Made by a program: the position numbers and the translations under genes. A stretch of 5,496 nucleotides of DNA from Clostridia bacterium (GTDB taxonomy: Bacteria; Bacillota; Peptococcia; Peptococcales; SKKY01): the NCBI GenBank assembly GCA_007123515.1, contig SKKY01000177.1:1-5496 (forward strand), read 5' to 3'. Positions 1 through 5,350 of the stretch are shown here, piece by piece. Every line of letters begins with the position of its first letter. Within the stretch, counting starts at the first letter, position 1. The notes under the pieces are model-generated. The model was not told where the DNA came from. It worked only from the letters and a program-made list of their open reading frames with translations, and did no database searches.

Positions 1-2
1 AA

Positions 3-311
3 AAATATCAGGAATTACGAGCTACAATTGAAGGGGATGCGGACAAAAAGCAAATCATTTCCGATCTAAGGCAAAAACAGATGGAAGTGCAGACGTTTAT
101 GATGATGGGACAGGAAGTCCCGGAAGACAAGCAGAAAGAGCTTGAGAAATTCTCTGAAGTTGTCCAGTTCAACCCAACGATTCAGGAGTTTTTACAAGCG
201 GAATATATGCTGAGCAAGATTTTTGAAGATGTTTCTAAATCAATTTCAGGAGCCTTCGACTTTTGGATGCCGGAAGGTTTTTCTGGGGAAGAAGAGGCAC
301 AAGATGAGTAG
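3..311 (+). CDS. YlbF/YmcA family protein, C-terminal part (5' end outside window)
   Basis: The frame is open from the left edge to a TAG stop at 309-311, giving 102 visible residues. The Met at 81 is internal, because the family signature continues upstream of it (KYQELRATIEGDADKK...). The visible part is strongly helical and charged and includes the family-typical segment NPTIQEFLQAEYMLSKIFED followed by DFW, then an acidic tail. Family proteins are usually a little over 110 residues, so perhaps 10-40 N-terminal residues are missing. In Bacillus subtilis YlbF (RicF) and YmcA (RicA) act with YaaT (RicT) in a cytosolic complex that influences RNase Y-dependent mRNA maturation, competence, sporulation and biofilm formation. 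That complex carries Fe-S clusters and FAD. The visible part here has no cysteine, so cluster binding through this region is unlikely. The family call is firm, but the exact role in this organism is inference. The stop overlaps the start of the next gene by 8 nt. Confidence 0.85.
   Translation, partial: KYQELRATIEGDADKKQIISDLRQKQMEVQTFMMMGQEVPEDKQKELEKFSEVVQFNPTIQEFLQAEYMLSKIFEDVSKSISGAFDFWMPEGFSGEEEAQDE
293..297 (+). promoter_or_regulatory. Ribosome-binding site of the nitroreductase gene, inside the ylbF-like gene
   Basis: AGAGG lies 6 nt before the ATG at 304. It decides the start against the open frame that reaches back to an ATG at 223, which would lie wholly inside the YlbF-family gene and has no comparable site. 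Confidence 0.7.
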
Positions 312-903
312 AGAAAATGAATGGTTTCCATTTCTTAAAGATCTGGTGGTAAAAAATCGGACCTACAGGATATTCGATGAAACTCAGGAAATTACAGAGG
401 AAAATATAGCGTCTCTGATTGAACTGGCCAGACTTTCAGGATTTGGCGGTAACCGTCAGTCTTTAAAATTCTGGGCGATACTGGACGAAGAAAAAAGAAA
501 AGAAGTATTTAAAACACTAAAATGGGCTAATTATTACAAAGATTGGGTTGGTCCTGAAGAGGGTCAGCGTCCTACGGCTTACATTATTGTGTTTCATGAT
601 AAGGATATCGCTAACAATTATTTTTGGGAGCACGGCCTGGCGGCACAATCGATAACACTTGGAGCTGTGGCTATGGGTTTTGGAGCATGTACATTTGCCT
701 CTTTTGATAGATATGATTTAATGGAAGCTCTGGAAGCGCCGCATAACCTTAACCCACTAATGGTGATTGCCCTTGGAAAACCTGCTGAAGAAGTCGTGAT
801 CGAATGCATTGGTTCTAACGGTTCTGTTGAATATTGGCGAGATGAAGAAGGCCGTCATCATGTGCCGAAGAGGTCTTTAAAAGACATTATGGTGATAAAG
901 TGA
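304..903 (+). CDS. Nitroreductase-family FMN flavoprotein
   Basis: This is a 199-residue cytosolic protein of normal length for the FMN-dependent nitroreductase superfamily, whose members use NAD(P)H to reduce nitro compounds, quinones, enones or other acceptors. The N-terminal NRTYRIFDE (residues 18-26) matches the family's R-[ST]-x-R-x-[FY] phosphate-binding motif. GNRQSLKFW (49-57) matches the conserved N-x-Q segment near the flavin. The core GLAAQSITLGAVAMGFGAC (111-129) and the ALGKPAE stretch (156-162) are typical of the C-terminal half. The tail YWRDEEGRHHVPKRSL (177-192) resembles many clostridial nitroreductases. No cysteine cluster for an added ferredoxin domain is present. The start at 304 is chosen for the AGAGG site 6 nt upstream and for the 8-nt overlap with the preceding gene, which suggests translational coupling. 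The physiological substrate cannot be told from sequence. Confidence 0.88.
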   Translation: MSRENEWFPFLKDLVVKNRTYRIFDETQEITEENIASLIELARLSGFGGNRQSLKFWAILDEEKRKEVFKTLKWANYYKDWVGPEEGQRPTAYIIVFHDKDIANNYFWEHGLAAQSITLGAVAMGFGACTFASFDRYDLMEALEAPHNLNPLMVIALGKPAEEVVIECIGSNGSVEYWRDEEGRHHVPKRSLKDIMVIK

Positions 904-958
904 GACTTAATTCAGGTCAGATAAAATAGAGAATGGAGTAAAATTTTCTAAAAAAATA
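904..958 (+). other. Short intergenic stretch without a clear terminator
   Basis: No GC-rich hairpin with a U-run follows the nitroreductase stop. The stretch is AT-rich and holds the first copy of a 9-bp direct repeat, ATTTTCTAA, at 943-951. The second copy is at 965-973 within the trpP promoter. Read-through from the ylbF-like/nitroreductase unit into trpP therefore cannot be excluded. Confidence 0.4.
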
Positions 959-987
959 TTGTAGATTTTCTAAGATGGGTGTATAAT
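959..987 (+). promoter_or_regulatory. Sigma-A-type promoter of trpP
   Basis: A perfect -10 box TATAAT lies at 982-987, with a weak -35 (TTGTAG, 959-964) at 17-bp spacing. Transcription would begin near 993-995, giving an untranslated leader of about 90 nt. The ATTTTCTAA repeat lies between the two boxes. Confidence 0.65.
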
Positions 988-993
988 GTAATT

Positions 994-1013
994 CAAGTTA
1001 TTGAGATAACTTG
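994..1013 (+). promoter_or_regulatory. Leader hairpin 1 at the predicted 5' end of the trpP transcript
   Basis: CAAGTTAT (994-1001) and ATAACTTG (1006-1013) form a perfect 8-bp stem with a UGAG loop, right at the predicted transcription start. Such a 5' stem-loop can protect the mRNA from decay. In the B. subtilis trp operon leader a 5' stem-loop also contributes to TRAP contact, but this hairpin is not shown to be equivalent. Confidence 0.6.
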
Positions 1014-1015
1014 GT

Positions 1016-1045
1016 GCCTGATTCCTTCGAGATGCTGGAATAGGC
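1016..1045 (+). promoter_or_regulatory. Leader hairpin 2 of the trpP mRNA
   Basis: GCCT (1016-1019) plus ATTCC (1021-1025) pair with GGAAT (1037-1041) plus AGGC (1042-1045). This gives a 9-bp stem with one bulged G at 1020 and an 11-nt loop. There is no U-run after it, so it is not a terminator. A weaker alternative pairing, CTGAT (1018-1022) with ATCAG (1053-1057), would exclude part of this stem and sequester one of the NAG triplets downstream. Confidence 0.55.
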
Positions 1046-1049
1046 TGTT

Positions 1050-1118
1050 AAGATCAGACGAGATGAGAAGAGGAGAGATTTAGATGAAAATGGATTTGAG
1101 AGAGTTAGTACAGATTAG
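1050..1118 (+). promoter_or_regulatory. Candidate TRAP-binding site (NAG repeats) over the trpP ribosome-binding site
   Basis: NAG triplets start at 1050 (AAG), 1055 (CAG), 1060, 1065, 1070 and 1075 (all GAG) and 1081 (UAG), that is with 2-nt spacers and one 3-nt spacer. After a 16-nt gap a second run follows inside the gene: GAG 1100, UAG 1106, CAG 1111 and UAG 1116. TRAP is an 11-subunit ring that binds about 9-11 (G/U)AG triplets spaced by 2-3 nt when loaded with tryptophan. In B. subtilis it blocks translation of trpP in just this position. The Shine-Dalgarno (1071-1075) and the ATG (1084) are both covered here. The caveat is that purine-rich ribosome-binding sites contain GAG by chance, and AAG and CAG are weaker ligands. 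Confidence 0.5.
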
Positions 1119-1611
1119 TTTGTTGTTGGGTGCAGGTTTTGTTCTAAGGTTGATTATTCCGGGGTACGGTGCGGGAATGAAACCGGATGTAATGTTGATT
1201 ATGTTGTTTATCATTATTTTTATGAAGAGAGAATTTTCTTCAACATTAGCAGCAGGTATGGTTGCCGGCTTGATTGCAGCCTTAACTACCAATTTTCCTG
1301 CAGGACAGATTCCTAATATTATCGACAAATCAATTACCAGTATTTTTGTGTTAGTTTTAGTTAAGATGTTTGCAGATAAAGTACCAAATGTCCTGTCATT
1401 AGGAGTTATTGGATTTATTGGAACTATCTTTAGCGGTACGGTATTCTTAACATCAGCACTTCTGTTAACAGGAATACCAGCACCATTTATGGTATTATTT
1501 AGCACGGTTGTTATACCTGCAGCGATTATTAACACAGTGGGTATTGTTGTTTTATATCCGATTGTGACATTTAGTAAAAATGTTGTGGTTTCAGCGCGTA
1601 CCAACGCTTGA
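1084..1611 (+). CDS. trpP: Tryptophan transporter, TrpP family (putative ECF substrate-binding-like membrane protein)
   Basis: This is a 175-residue, very hydrophobic inner-membrane protein, close to the usual TrpP length of about 170. It has five or six predicted membrane segments, roughly residues 7-26, 33-47, 53-70, 80-98, 102-126 and 135-160. The family hallmark around residues 68-82 (TTNFPAGQIPNIIDK) is nearly identical to what I recall of B. subtilis TrpP (YhaG). GMKPD (31-35) and the later IGTIFSGTVFLTSALL region also match. TrpP imports tryptophan, possibly as a substrate-binding subunit resembling ECF transporters. No energising module is encoded nearby, so shared ECF components or independent action are both possible. 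The start at 1084 is 8 nt from AGGAG (1071-1075), whereas the ATG at 1090 is too far from it. The gene is monocistronic between its own promoter and the hairpin at 1645. Control by tryptophan through the NAG repeats is inferred. Confidence 0.88.
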   Translation: MKMDLRELVQISLLLGAGFVLRLIIPGYGAGMKPDVMLIMLFIIIFMKREFSSTLAAGMVAGLIAALTTNFPAGQIPNIIDKSITSIFVLVLVKMFADKVPNVLSLGVIGFIGTIFSGTVFLTSALLLTGIPAPFMVLFSTVVIPAAIINTVGIVVLYPIVTFSKNVVVSARTNA

Positions 1612-1644
1612 AATAATAGTGAGCAGTTTGCAGAAGAACCTCGC

Positions 1645-1697
1645 TAGAACAGAAAACAGCCCCTGAATTCGGCATTCAGGGGCTGTTTTCTGTTCTA
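1645..1697. terminator. Bidirectional terminator between trpP and the diguanylate cyclase gene
   Basis: Arms 1645-1668 and 1674-1697 form a perfect 24-bp inverted repeat with a 5-nt loop (TCGGC). The GC-rich core is CAGCCCCTGAAT paired with ATTCAGGGGCTG. It is followed on both strands by the U-rich tract TTTTCTGTTCT, which pairs with the A-rich outer arm. It sits between two convergent genes and can stop transcription from either side. Confidence 0.9.
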
Positions 1698-1707
1698 AAT
1701 CGGTACT

Positions 1708-3096
1708 TTAGTGTTCTTTTTTATACTGGGATTTATATTCATACATTCTTTGGTCTGCAAGTTTTACTAATTGATATAAATTACTTCCTTCATTTGGGAA
1801 AGACACCATTCCATAACTAAAAGAACACATATGATCATAGCCTTCAAAGTGGATTGGATGCTGCTGCATATATAAAAGCAACTTTTCGATTTTTGCACGA
1901 ATGCTTTGTTCATCCGTATAGAAAAAGATCGCAATAAACTCATCGCCTCCATATCTGGCGAGAAGATCACTTTTTCTGGAGATAGTTTTTAAAGAATCTG
2001 CAAAGTGAGTAATGATTTGATCACCGGCCTGGTGACCATGAATATCATTTATTAGTTTCAGATCGTTAAGATCGAAGATGACAAGAAGGAATTCTTCTTT
2101 ATATCGTTTTGATTTTTCCAAAGTAGTTTCAAAAGATTTTTCAAAGAAACTACGGTTATAAAGTTTGGTCAGTGAGTCAAATTGTGAAAGAAAATGTTTT
2201 TCTTTTTGCAATAGAAAATTGGTAATAGCAATTTGAACATTATTCTGAATAAACTGCATTATTTTAGTATCATCTGTAGTGAAGACTCCTCCTTCAGTCG
2301 CTTCTAAACTAATGCATCCATAAAATTTTTGATCAATGTAAATGGGAGCAATGATTGAAGTTATAATCATTTTTGAACGATCTTCTTCTAGGGGAATCAC
2401 ATAGACATCATCAAGTTTCGTAATATCGTCAATAATCACAATCCGATCAAGTTTACCTGACGTCGCCTTGTATATGAAAGATTCCTGAAGTGGCAATTCA
2501 AAATTACTGATTAATTCATCCTTAAATCCCTGATGTGCAACTATCTTTAATTTAGAGTTTTCAAAAAGTAAAATCGAACCTACTTCAGCAGCTTCGATTT
2601 CAGTGATGGCTTTTTCTAACACAAGATGATAGAAGTAATCAAGATTTACAACACCAATCACCGATTGGGTGATGGCAAGCATGGAATCTCTAAGGCGCAC
2701 CAGCGTTGCCAGGTGCTTCTTTGCTTCCTTTTTTTCTGTGATATCATGAATAATGGCCAGAACATGTTTTTTTCCATCAAATTCTATAGGTGATAATGTG
2801 TAGTGGAGCCATAGAATTTGATCATCTTTGGTTTTTAAAGATAATTCACCCTTGCAACTTGTTGCGACTCCGGAAAGGCAGGCATCTACTTGAGCAAACA
2901 GCAGATTAAAAGATCCCTCGTCCGTTAGCTGCATGATAGGATCACTGTTTAGATCGTTAATTGAATACCCGGTTAATTCTATAAATAGCGGATTTGTATA
3001 AACTATCTCATCAGGATTGATTATAAAGAAAGGAACAGGCAAGAGAGTTTCAAGTTTATGAATATCTTCATTTTTCACCGAATACAATAATTTCAT
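1708..3096 (-). CDS. Sensory diguanylate cyclase (PAS-GAF-GGDEF)
   Basis: This is a 462-residue soluble protein with no membrane segment or signal peptide. Domains in order are a PAS/PAC sensor (about residues 17-119, ending in the typical IIHDITEKKEA), a GAF sensor (about 137-295), and a GGDEF cyclase (about 307-460). The cyclase has all key motifs: DSLTKLYNRSFFE at the N-terminal side, FDLNDLKLINDIHGHQAGD for metal and GTP binding, and an intact GGDEF at 383-387. RKSD lies exactly five residues before GGDEF, a canonical RxxD inhibitory site, so product feedback is expected. It should make cyclic di-GMP from two GTP. The PAS and GAF ligands are not identifiable. No EAL or HD-GYP phosphodiesterase domain is present. 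The start is the ATG at 3096, 10 nt from AGAGG. A TTG at 3105 is in frame but only 1 nt from that site. It lies 36 nt downstream of the aminopeptidase gene on the same strand with no terminator between, so co-transcription is likely. Confidence 0.92.
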   Translation of the reverse strand: MKLLYSVKNEDIHKLETLLPVPFFIINPDEIVYTNPLFIELTGYSINDLNSDPIMQLTDEGSFNLLFAQVDACLSGVATSCKGELSLKTKDDQILWLHYTLSPIEFDGKKHVLAIIHDITEKKEAKKHLATLVRLRDSMLAITQSVIGVVNLDYFYHLVLEKAITEIEAAEVGSILLFENSKLKIVAHQGFKDELISNFELPLQESFIYKATSGKLDRIVIIDDITKLDDVYVIPLEEDRSKMIITSIIAPIYIDQKFYGCISLEATEGGVFTTDDTKIMQFIQNNVQIAITNFLLQKEKHFLSQFDSLTKLYNRSFFEKSFETTLEKSKRYKEEFLLVIFDLNDLKLINDIHGHQAGDQIITHFADSLKTISRKSDLLARYGGDEFIAIFFYTDEQSIRAKIEKLLLYMQQHPIHFEGYDHMCSFSYGMVSFPNEGSNLYQLVKLADQRMYEYKSQYKKEH

Positions 3097-3106
3097 GATA
3101 AACAAT

Positions 3107-3111
3107 CCTCT
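3107..3111 (-). promoter_or_regulatory. Ribosome-binding site deciding the diguanylate cyclase start
   Basis: On the minus strand this reads AGAGG, 10 nt before the ATG at 3096-3094. The alternative TTG at 3105-3103 would be only 1 nt away, which is too close for initiation. Confidence 0.65.
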
Positions 3112-3132
3112 TTTTTATATATAAAAACAAAA

Positions 3133-4002
3133 TTATTTGGCTAAAATTTCAGCTCCTGTTTCGGTAATAAGGACAGTATATTCCCATTGTGCGGAAAGCT
3201 TGCGGTCTTTTGTCATAACCGTCCATTTATCCTCAAGGATATCAACGTCAAAGACGCCTTCATTAATCATCGGTTCAATAGTAAATGTCATACCTGGAAT
3301 CAGCAAATAGCCTTTATTGGGACTACTATAATGATCAACCTGTGGTTCTTCATGGAATTCGGTGCCAATGCCGTGTCCACAAAGAGCCCTCACAACGGAA
3401 TAACCATGAGATTGTACAAAGGGATCAATGGTCCGGCCCACTTCATTTAGATCGCCATATGGAGCTAGTGCCATAAAGGCCCGGTCAAGCGCTTCCTTAG
3501 TGACTTCAACAATTTTTTTAGCTTCCGGAGAGACGTTGCCAATCATAAACATACGGCTGGCATCGGCGTGATAACCATTAATAATGGTGGTTACATCAAC
3601 ATTGATAATGTCTCCGTCCTGAATGACTTCTTTATCACAGGGGATTCCATGGCAGACGACATTATTTCTTGATGTACAAGTGCTTTTTGGAAAACCCATA
3701 TAACCGAGAGGTGCAGGTATACCGCCTCTCTTTAGTGTCTCCTCATGAACAATGGTGTTAATCTCTTCTGTGGACATCCCAACTTTAATATTGGAAGCAA
3801 CGATATCTAGAATTTCAGTGGTAGCGACTCCGCTTTTTCTAATTCCTTCGATCTGAGCCTCATTCTTTATATTATCATGAGGGATAATCATATATCCCCG
3901 TTCTTCGTATTCGTCTAATTTCTCATCAAAAGCCAGGTGGCAGCTCTTATATTTACGACCACTTCCGCACCAGCAAGAATCATTTCGGCTAATTTTCTTC
4001 AT
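3133..4002 (-). CDS. map: Type I methionine aminopeptidase with N-terminal SEC-C zinc finger
   Basis: This is a 289-residue cytosolic metalloenzyme that removes the initiator methionine from nascent proteins after deformylation. Residues 5-22 (SRNDSCWCGSGRKYKSCH) are a SEC-C motif, C-x-C-x8-C-H, as in the SecA C-terminus, which binds zinc and in SecA contacts SecB or ribosomes. A short linker leads to the pita-bread catalytic domain (about 42-289). All five expected metal ligands are present: D136, D147, H210, E243 and E274. The substrate-site histidines H118 (VVCHGIP) and H217 (FHEEP) are also there, so it should be active. Bacterial type I enzymes without the extension are about 250-265 residues, so the extra length is the zinc finger. 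The start at 4002 has AGGAG 9 nt upstream. Such SEC-C forms are common in clostridia, often beside a shorter map gene in the ribosomal protein cluster. It appears to lead a two-gene unit with the diguanylate cyclase. Confidence 0.94.
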   Translation of the reverse strand: MKKISRNDSCWCGSGRKYKSCHLAFDEKLDEYEERGYMIIPHDNIKNEAQIEGIRKSGVATTEILDIVASNIKVGMSTEEINTIVHEETLKRGGIPAPLGYMGFPKSTCTSRNNVVCHGIPCDKEVIQDGDIINVDVTTIINGYHADASRMFMIGNVSPEAKKIVEVTKEALDRAFMALAPYGDLNEVGRTIDPFVQSHGYSVVRALCGHGIGTEFHEEPQVDHYSSPNKGYLLIPGMTFTIEPMINEGVFDVDILEDKWTVMTKDRKLSAQWEYTVLITETGAEILAK

Positions 4003-4011
4003 TGTGACACA

Positions 4012-4067
4012 CTCCTATTTATAAAACTTACCTAAATATTATAGTTTATTAACATAAAAAATGACAT
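4012..4067 (-). promoter_or_regulatory. Promoter and ribosome-binding site of the map-diguanylate cyclase unit
   Basis: Read on the minus strand, a perfect TATAAT occupies 4043-4038 with a 4/6 -35 match, ATGTCA (4067-4062), at 18-bp spacing. The ribosome-binding site AGGAG (4016-4012) follows, giving a short leader of about 30 nt. Confidence 0.6.
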
Positions 4068-4093
4068 TAATTTATATATATTTTTCTAAAAAA

Positions 4094-4102
4094 TGATATA
4101 AT
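4094..4102 (+). promoter_or_regulatory. Extended -10 promoter of the TraB-family gene
   Basis: TGATATAAT is a perfect extended -10 element (TG-n-TATAAT). No good -35 box is found 16-18 bp upstream, where the sequence is a run of AT, which is common for extended -10 promoters. The leader would be about 30 nt. It is divergent from the map promoter, and the two -10 boxes are about 54 bp apart. Confidence 0.6.
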
Positions 4103-4126
4103 AAATAATGTTTCGTTAAAAAACAG

Positions 4127-4133
4127 AAGGTGG
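4127..4133 (+). promoter_or_regulatory. Ribosome-binding site deciding a TTG start
   Basis: AAGGTGG, one mismatch from AAGGAGG, ends 6 nt before the TTG at 4140. There is no ATG near it in this frame. The next in-frame ATG would cut into the conserved TraB motifs, so TTG is the start. Confidence 0.75.
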
Positions 4134-4139
4134 TTAACT

Positions 4140-5303
4140 TTGGAAAATAATATTCATAAAATTCAACTTGATAATAAAGAGGTCATTTTAATCGGTACGG
4201 CACATGTATCGCCTAAAAGCGTAGAAGAGGTTAAAGAGGTTATAGAGAACGAACAGCCTGACGCAGTCGCTGTAGAGCTTTGTAATGGCCGGTACAACTC
4301 TATTATTAATAAAGATCAGTGGCAAAATACAGATATCGGCATGATTATTAAAAAAAAGCAGACAACACTTTTGTTGGCAACATTAGTTATGAGTTCGTTT
4401 CAAAAAAGAATTGCTAAAAATTTTGATATTGCTCCAGGGCAGGAAATGATACAGGGGATAGAATCAGCTAAGGAAATTGATGCTGATTTGATACTGGCTG
4501 ATCGTGACATTCAGGTAACGTTGAGAAGGCTTTGGCAAAATGTGGGTTTGACCGGGAAAGCTAAGATTGTCATCGAACTTTTTTCAAGTATTTTTTTCTC
4601 AGAAGAGATTACAGAAGAAGATCTTGAAGAGATGAAATCTAAAGATATGTTGGACTCAGCCTTAAATTCCTTATCAGAATCGTTTCCAGAGCTAAAAAGA
4701 ATATTAATTGATGAGCGCGACCAGTATCTGGCTCAGAAAATTAAAAATGCACCTGGTCAGAAAGTGGTGGCGGTTCTTGGAGCCGGGCATATACCAGGGG
4801 TAAAAGAAGAGCTTTTCCGTGAGAATGATCTAAAGAAACTGTCAAACATAAAAGTAGCGCCAAAAAACAACAAATGGTGGCTTTGGATCTTTCCGTTGTT
4901 GTTGCTTGGAATCATTGGCTACACATTGCAAAGTGATATGCCATCAGGAATCAATCAGATTTTGGTGTGGTTTTTATGGAATGGAAGCCTGTCAGCGATT
5001 GGAGCAGCGATTGCGTTTGCTCATCCGCTGGCAATTATAGCAGCCTTTTTGGTGGCTCCAATTAGTTCGATGAATCCTTTCCTGGCTGCCGGTTGGTTTG
5101 CCGGTCTGACAGAAGCCTATTTAAGAAAACCGAATGTCGGTGATTTTCAATCCATTTCTGATGATTTGGGAAGCATTAAAGGTTTTTGGAAAAACAGAGT
5201 CACAAGAATTCTTTTAGTAGTGGCCTTAACGAATGTAGGTAGCGGACTGGGAACCTTTATTGGCGGAGCCCATGTTTTGAAAATATTTATTGATATATTA
5301 TAA
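4140..5303 (+). CDS. TraB/PrgY (TIKI-like) family membrane protein
   Basis: This 387-residue protein has a soluble N-terminal TraB domain (about residues 1-235) and a membrane C-terminal domain with about four or five helices, roughly 246-263, 273-293, 296-322 and 355-385. Conserved family motifs are GTAHVS (19-24), VELCNGRY (45-52), the ADRDIQVTLRR segment (120-130), an ERDQYLA stretch (192-198), and GAGHIPG (214-220). The two G-x-x-H motifs plus the Glu and Arg residues are those shared with the TIKI/GumN/EreA superfamily, where they are thought to form a metal-dependent hydrolase site. The plasmid-encoded members TraB and PrgY of Enterococcus reduce production of self sex pheromone. Chromosomal copies in clostridia and archaea have no established role. 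No pheromone or conjugation genes lie nearby, so a pheromone function should not be assumed. The length matches the family (about 380-400). Translation starts at TTG. It is a single-gene unit ending at the hairpin at 5305. Confidence 0.88.
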   Translation: MENNIHKIQLDNKEVILIGTAHVSPKSVEEVKEVIENEQPDAVAVELCNGRYNSIINKDQWQNTDIGMIIKKKQTTLLLATLVMSSFQKRIAKNFDIAPGQEMIQGIESAKEIDADLILADRDIQVTLRRLWQNVGLTGKAKIVIELFSSIFFSEEITEEDLEEMKSKDMLDSALNSLSESFPELKRILIDERDQYLAQKIKNAPGQKVVAVLGAGHIPGVKEELFRENDLKKLSNIKVAPKNNKWWLWIFPLLLLGIIGYTLQSDMPSGINQILVWFLWNGSLSAIGAAIAFAHPLAIIAAFLVAPISSMNPFLAAGWFAGLTEAYLRKPNVGDFQSISDDLGSIKGFWKNRVTRILLVVALTNVGSGLGTFIGGAHVLKIFIDIL

Positions 5304-5304
5304 A

Positions 5305-5349
5305 AAAAAGCCCTTTCTTAGTTGTTTTTTTTCTAAGCAAGGGCTTTTT
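5305..5349. terminator. Bidirectional terminator between the TraB-family gene and nadE
   Basis: AAAAAGCCCTT (5305-5315) pairs with AAGGGCTTTTT (5339-5349). A single T-C mismatch (5316/5338) and a further CTTAG-CTAAG stem (5317-5321 with 5333-5337) follow inside. The loop is 11 nt and T-rich. The plus strand ends in a U5 run, and the minus strand in an even longer U-run (opposite the A-run 5302-5309). It sits 1 nt after one gene's stop and 1 nt from the other's. Confidence 0.88.
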
Positions 5350-5350
5350 A

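Noticed and set aside
223..303. Upstream extension of the nitroreductase to the ATG at 223
   Set aside because: It would overlap the YlbF-family gene by 89 nt, adds residues unlike the family, and lacks a ribosome-binding site. The ATG at 304 has one.
618..809. Minus-strand open frame inside the nitroreductase gene
   Set aside because: It is a shadow of the real gene, with no ribosome-binding site and no recognisable protein.
904..1083. T-box riboswitch before trpP
   Set aside because: TGGTGCC at 1012-1018 is one base off the T-box UGGNACC core. However, the leader from the predicted start is only about 90 nt, and the Stem I motifs and terminator/antiterminator pair are absent.
1080..1604. 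Long open frame antisense to trpP (174 codons, minus strand)
   Set aside because: It mirrors trpP almost exactly, has no ribosome-binding site or family resemblance, and arises from the codon composition of a hydrophobic protein. The plus-strand gene is a clear TrpP.
1767..1970. Second minus-strand frame inside the GGDEF domain
   Set aside because: It is an out-of-frame shadow of the cyclase gene, whose own frame holds all the GGDEF motifs.
3113..3126. Separate promoter for the diguanylate cyclase at the TATATATAAA stretch
   Set aside because: Transcription from it would start at or inside the ribosome-binding site, leaving no usable leader, and no -35 box was seen.
3187..3476. Two plus-strand open frames opposite map
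   Set aside because: Both are antisense to a strongly conserved aminopeptidase frame and have no family resemblance or initiation signals.
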